Source: Micromonospora antibiotica (GTDB taxonomy: Bacteria > Actinomycetota > Actinomycetes > Mycobacteriales > Micromonosporaceae). Taken from it: a stretch of DNA of 64,000 nt. Positions within the stretch are counted from its first letter, which is position 1. The number at the start of each line of letters is the position of its first letter. The stretch is taken from NCBI RefSeq assembly GCF_017599305.1, contig NZ_JAGFWR010000005.1, positions 248,001-312,000 of the forward strand, written 5' to 3'. Below, piece after piece: positions 60,615 to 64,000 of the stretch. The position numbers and the translations under genes are program-made. The notes under the pieces were generated by a model. It made no database searches, had not been told where the DNA came from, and saw only the letters and a program-made list of their open reading frames with translations.

Positions 60615-61010
60615 TCACGTGGGTGGGCGTAGCACCTTCCATGCCACCTGCGCCATGCGGTCGATGCGCAGCGCGGCCAGTTTCGCGCGGGTGGCGGGCT
60701 TGAGCGCGTCGTACACGGTCAGGATCGCGGCGGCGGTGGTCGCGTCCACCAGCACCCCGTCGATCTTGCGGCACGCGCCGCCCTTCGCCTCGCGCAGCAA
60801 CTCGATGACACGGGGGTCACCTGCGGTGGCGTCGTCGGGGAGCGCGTCGATGTCGGCCAGCCCTTCACAGTCGGGGCAGGTGACAAGGTGCGGGTCCTCG
60901 GTGATCCGGCCCACCGGCACGCGCTCTGCGCCGCACACCGGCCCGACCCGGCGGCGGGTCTTCGCGTGGGTGAGCACGGGCCACCCGGGCGTCCCCGTGT
61001 CGGTGGTCAT
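60615..61010 (-). CDS. Small zinc-ribbon-like hypothetical protein
   Basis: A 131-aa protein with VGPVCGAERVP and VTCPDCEGLADID (one Cys plus a CPDC pair), then a helical half TTAAAILTVYDALKPATRAK. ATG 61010 has GGGAGG 5 nt upstream and overlaps the stop of the upstream gene (ATGA). Function unknown. Confidence 0.65.
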   Translation of the reverse strand: MTTDTGTPGWPVLTHAKTRRRVGPVCGAERVPVGRITEDPHLVTCPDCEGLADIDALPDDATAGDPRVIELLREAKGGACRKIDGVLVDATTAAAILTVYDALKPATRAKLAALRIDRMAQVAWKVLRPPT

Positions 61011-61672
61011 GGTGCCTCCCCCGTCGGATGGGTCCAGATGCCGAGCGGGCGGCCGGGCACGATCCGGCCTCGGCCGGGGACGAGGGTGTCGAACACGTCG
61101 GAATACCGTTCGTGGAGTTGGCCCCGGGTGCGCATGAGGTGTTTGCCTCGGGTGAGCTTCGCGGGCAGGGCCTCGACCACCCGCCCGATCAGCCCGTACA
61201 GGTCCCGGGCCTCAATGAAGGCGGCGCACCCGTCGCACGCCGACCAGCCTTCGCCCCACGCCTGGGTGAAGGCGTGCTCGGTGTCGGTGCGGCGCACCCG
61301 TGCCGCGTGGTGTCGAGTCTGGTAGTCGCCTACGGCGAAGACCCGTGCGGTGACTCGGCGGGCGTCGGTGATCTGGTTGGCGCACCGGTAGATCCAGGCG
61401 GCCCCCGGTGCGGAGCAGAAATCACAGTCGATGATCGGATCGGGGATCTCGGTGACGGGTGCGGGCTCGGGGCGGTGGTCGCTGGACTGGCCGCGCTGCT
61501 CGGCCGCGTGCAGGTACTCGACGATCAGACCCCGGTTGTTGAGGCGTACGTTAAGCGCGCGACGGCAGCGGCGGCAGTAGAACGGCTCCGGGACCGGCGC
61601 CACACTCGCGCTGACTACTACCGCCTCGGGGAGTCGGGCGGATTCCTCGTGGTGCGGGGAGTGCGGTGGCAT
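61007..61672 (-). CDS. Hypothetical Cys-rich protein
   Basis: A 221-aa protein with three Cys motifs: FYCRRCRRALN (CxxC), DCDFCSAPGAAWIYRC and SACDGCAAFIEARD, suggesting zinc binding. The C-terminal half is RVVEALPAKLTRGKHLMRTR. ATG 61672 shares its A with the upstream TAA (TAATG). It is a recurrent type of gene in actinobacterial plasmids and elements, without known function. Confidence 0.65.
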   Translation of the reverse strand: MPPHSPHHEESARLPEAVVVSASVAPVPEPFYCRRCRRALNVRLNNRGLIVEYLHAAEQRGQSSDHRPEPAPVTEIPDPIIDCDFCSAPGAAWIYRCANQITDARRVTARVFAVGDYQTRHHAARVRRTDTEHAFTQAWGEGWSACDGCAAFIEARDLYGLIGRVVEALPAKLTRGKHLMRTRGQLHERYSDVFDTLVPGRGRIVPGRPLGIWTHPTGEAP

Positions 61673-62091
61673 TACTGGTCGCCTCCGTCCTGGTTGCGGG
61701 TGGGCTGCGGCGGGGCGGGGTGAGCGGGGCCGAGAGTCAGGCCGAGGCGCAGGGTCGCGAGGTCGACCAGGCGTCGCAGCAGGCTCGCCGTGCCGGTGCT
61801 GAGGTCGGCGTCGTAGTCGCGGGCGATACGGCAGGCCTCGCGCACCGCCACGCACGCGGAGGTGAGGGCGGCCTCCAGGGCGGCGCGGTCGTCCTCGCGG
61901 GTGGCCCGCCTGACGTTCTCCGCCGGGTAGGTGCGCTCGTCACCGGTGGGAAAGCGGAGGGTGTAGCGGCGGGCGTAGGTGGTGTGCGGGGTGGAATAGC
62001 GGACATCGGTGACGGTGCCGAGGCGGTACTCGACCGGGTCGGCCGGGCTGATCACCCGGGCGGTGTCGCCGTACTCCAGGGACCGGTACAT
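61672..62091 (-). CDS. Hypothetical protein
   Basis: A 139-aa protein. The N-terminal half is beta-rich (YGDTARVISPADPVEYRLGT, YARRYTLRFPTGDERTYPAE), like a small SH3/KOW-type barrel; the C-terminal half is helical (ALEAALTSACVAVREACRIA). ATG 62091 has GGAG 6 nt upstream. Coupled to the next gene by TAATG. Confidence 0.6.
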   Translation of the reverse strand: MYRSLEYGDTARVISPADPVEYRLGTVTDVRYSTPHTTYARRYTLRFPTGDERTYPAENVRRATREDDRAALEAALTSACVAVREACRIARDYDADLSTGTASLLRRLVDLATLRLGLTLGPAHPAPPQPTRNQDGGDQ

Positions 62092-62193
62092 CAGGACTCC
62101 GTTCAGGGGTGCGTGCTGGTGGGATAGCCGTTCTCCGGGGGGTGCCGCGCGTCCCGGGGGTGGGACCGGGTCGCGCGGCTCCCGTCGCGGCGG

Positions 62194-62715
62194 TCAGGGT
62201 TGGGCGGCGGCCGGTGGGCGGTCGGCACCGCCGGGGGTGGCCGGTGGCCAGGTGGTCCCTTCGGTGGGGAACGGTGGTGCGGCCTTCACGTGGGGCAGGC
62301 CGGGGTCGAGTTTCTGGCCGATGCGGTCGAGGCTGACCGCTCCGTACGCGGTCAGGTGCGCGCCCACGGCGAGGGCCTGTGCGCCGGTGAGCAGGACGAC
62401 GAGGCGGCGGGCGTGGGTGTCGTGGACTCGCAGCTCGACGTACCCGGTGGTCAGCGGCCGGACCGGGAGGAACCGCTCGACCTGTGCGCCGCCGGGTGCC
62501 GTCGCCCAGATCGCCGCGCACAGCGCGTTCCACTGCTCGTTGACAAGGGTTTCCCAGTGCTCCGCGCGGGCGGTGAGGGTCGCGTGTTCGGCCTGACTGG
62601 TGGAGTGTTCGGCGAGCGCGCGGGCGACCTCGGCCGCCGCGAAGTTCGCGCACACCCGGTTGGCCAGCGCGATCATGGTCCCGGCGGTGTGTTCCGGCGT
62701 CGGCAGCGTCGTCAC
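62194..62715 (-). CDS. Hypothetical protein
   Basis: A 173-aa mainly helical protein (TMIALANRVCANFAAAEVAR, HWETLVNEQWNALCAAIWAT, RVHDTHARRLVVLLTGAQAL). GTG 62715 is chosen because GGAG lies 7 nt upstream; the longer frame adds only a Pro-rich stretch. It sits between DUF932 and the small genes of the same transcript. Function unknown. Confidence 0.6.
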   Translation of the reverse strand: MTTLPTPEHTAGTMIALANRVCANFAAAEVARALAEHSTSQAEHATLTARAEHWETLVNEQWNALCAAIWATAPGGAQVERFLPVRPLTTGYVELRVHDTHARRLVVLLTGAQALAVGAHLTAYGAVSLDRIGQKLDPGLPHVKAAPPFPTEGTTWPPATPGGADRPPAAAQP

Positions 62716-62839
62716 GGGAGACTCCGGTGGAGGCGGGGGCGTCGAGGCAGGCGGGGTGGGGGCGGTATCGGCGGCGGGGTGCGCGCCGGTACCGGAGCCG
62801 GGCGGGGTGTTCCCGCGCCGGCCCCAATGCCGGCCCACC

Positions 62840-63826
62840 TCAGACCGCCAACAGCTCGAACGCGCGGGCCTTGAGGTCCGCTCCGGCACCGGTCAGCGCC
62901 CGGCTCGCCCGAACGAGGTTGGTCTTCGCGGGGGCGAAGTGGTCCACGTACTCGGTGATGGCCTGGTAGCCGGCCCACCGAGTGCCCTTGATCGCCCTCT
63001 GCGTGTCCGCGTCCCGGATGAGGTAGCGCAGCGTCGCGGTGCGCTGCTTCGCGTTGTTGCGCGCCGTGTCAGAGGCGTCGTCGGCGAGGGGCCACACCTG
63101 CGCGACGATCTTCTCGAACTCGCCCATCGTCAACGACTCGTTGATCATCTTCTCGGCTTCGGCCTCGAACGCGTCGAACGCCGTCCACATCAGCCCGAGG
63201 GCCTGCCGCGCCTCGGCGATCTTGCTGGTCACGTTCGACGTGTGCCGAAATGTGTACGAGCTGCGCGACCGCTGGTAGGCGAGGGCCTGGGTGTTCGCGC
63301 ACACGATCCGCACCGGGGTCGCGTCCAGGCGCAACGAGGCGGTGCCGTCGTGGGAGGTGGTGGCCGCGAGGTACAGGTCCATGTCATCCACCCCGGCAAT
63401 CCGCATCGCCGTCGGCAGCTTCATGGTCACGAACACCGACCGGCCCTTCCGCATCGAGCCGGCGGTCTCGAAGTGCGCGCCGGAGGCGTCGACCAGAAGG
63501 TTGAGGGTCTCGGCGACCTGCTCGTTCTGCACCACCGAGTAGTCCTCGCCGACCACCCCGAGGTACTCGGTCTGCCCAGTGGCCGGGTTGGTGCGCACGG
63601 TCATGTACTTGTCGGGGCAGTCGACCTTCGTCACCCCCCGCTCGGTGACCTCGATGCCCTGAAGGGCGATCTTGCGGACCTCCCAACCGCCGAGCCACGC
63701 CTTACTCATCACCTCCTGCGCGGTCATGCAGGCATCGGTGACGGTGCCGAGCTGGTGCCAGGCGGTCAGCCGCGCGGAGGCGAAGGCCGTCTGGCCGTTG
63801 GCGAGGGTTTCCAGTTCGTGTGCCAC
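62840..63826 (-). CDS. DUF932 phage/plasmid-like protein
   Basis: A 328-aa protein with the DUF932 pattern: TAWHQLGTVTDACMTAQEVM, YLGVVGEDYSVVQNEQVAET, AHFETAGSMRKGRSVFVTMK, ATPVRIVCANTQALAYQRSR and a conserved end (ITEYVDHFAPAKTNLVRASR). Common on plasmids, phages and integrative elements of actinobacteria; a role in recombination or DNA protection has been proposed but is unproven. GTG 63826 has GGAAGGGG about 8 nt upstream. First gene of the minus-strand series; 63827-64000 holds its promoter region and no other gene. Confidence 0.88.
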   Translation of the reverse strand: MAHELETLANGQTAFASARLTAWHQLGTVTDACMTAQEVMSKAWLGGWEVRKIALQGIEVTERGVTKVDCPDKYMTVRTNPATGQTEYLGVVGEDYSVVQNEQVAETLNLLVDASGAHFETAGSMRKGRSVFVTMKLPTAMRIAGVDDMDLYLAATTSHDGTASLRLDATPVRIVCANTQALAYQRSRSSYTFRHTSNVTSKIAEARQALGLMWTAFDAFEAEAEKMINESLTMGEFEKIVAQVWPLADDASDTARNNAKQRTATLRYLIRDADTQRAIKGTRWAGYQAITEYVDHFAPAKTNLVRASRALTGAGADLKARAFELLAV

Positions 63827-64000
63827 GGTGGCACCCCTTCCCGGTCGTGTGGTGTTCGGGTGGGGCGGCGGGCCGGGGATTCCGGCCCCGACCGCGCCGT
63901 CAACATCAATGTTTCCTACCTCCACGTGTCGATCAAGGCGATTGGTTCGAGTCGATGGAGGTTTCTGCGGCGAATCTGACGCCCGCCGCCGGGCGCGGCC

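Overview
The window is very GC-rich and reads as an actinobacterial chromosome, most probably Micromonosporaceae (Micromonospora-like). The grounds are codon use, many GTG/TTG starts, secreted glycoside hydrolases with ricin-type CBM13 modules, DUF6357, GPP34, BTAD/LysM and DUF2637 proteins. This assignment comes from gene content and was not tested by any search. Layout: (1) 1-12 kb, minus strand: secreted carbohydrate-active and surface proteins (GH59 galactosylceramidase-like, a seven-repeat RCC1 propeller, a PHB-depolymerase/feruloyl-esterase-like enzyme with CBM13, a right-handed beta-helix protein with CBM13, a GH44 endoglucanase) interrupted by two related DUF6357-type cytoplasmic proteins. 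Several have recognisable TTGAC-type promoters. (2) 12-19 kb: a large SF1 helicase with a coiled-coil insertion, divergent from a two-gene NLR-like module. The first gene encodes a cyclase-fold protein and the second a NACHT-type NTPase with membrane helices. The two share an amyloid-signalling-like motif (C-terminal in the first, N-terminal in the second), the arrangement known for bacterial amyloid-coupled conflict systems. A terminator and the 3' part of a tRNA-Lys gene follow, which looks like one end (att) of an integrated element. (3) 19-33 kb: a mobile/defence island. It holds an IS21 element, a truncated STAND NTPase, an ApeA-like HEPN protein, a frameshifted IS5-type element that broke an EcsC-like gene, and a compact minus-strand operon. 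That operon encodes an N6-adenine DNA methyltransferase, a protein with two GHKL ATPase modules (Hsp90-like plus histidine-kinase-like), a receiver-domain protein and a PIN-domain protein. The last set looks like an undescribed phosphorelay-type defence system. (4) 33-39.5 kb: an XRE/TPR regulator divergent from seven translationally coupled genes: FolB-like, FolE, PTPS/QueD-like, a nucleoside-diphosphate-kinase-like protein, DUF2797, a P-loop kinase and a GT4 glycosyltransferase. Together they suggest a dedicated, possibly glycosylated, pterin product. (5) 39.5-64 kb: genes typical of actinobacterial integrative conjugative elements. These are Nudix, GNAT and GntR/UTRA regulator (compare pSAM2 Pif/KorSA), small coupled ORFs, GPP34, a frameshifted APC permease, GNATs, a lipoprotein, a trypsin-like protease, a membrane Hsp70-like protein, two membrane BTAD proteins (one with LysM), a DUF2637/SpdB-like protein and a run of small minus-strand genes ending in a DUF932 protein. 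No integrase, relaxase, TraB/FtsK translocase, rRNA, intact tRNA or CRISPR array is visible here.
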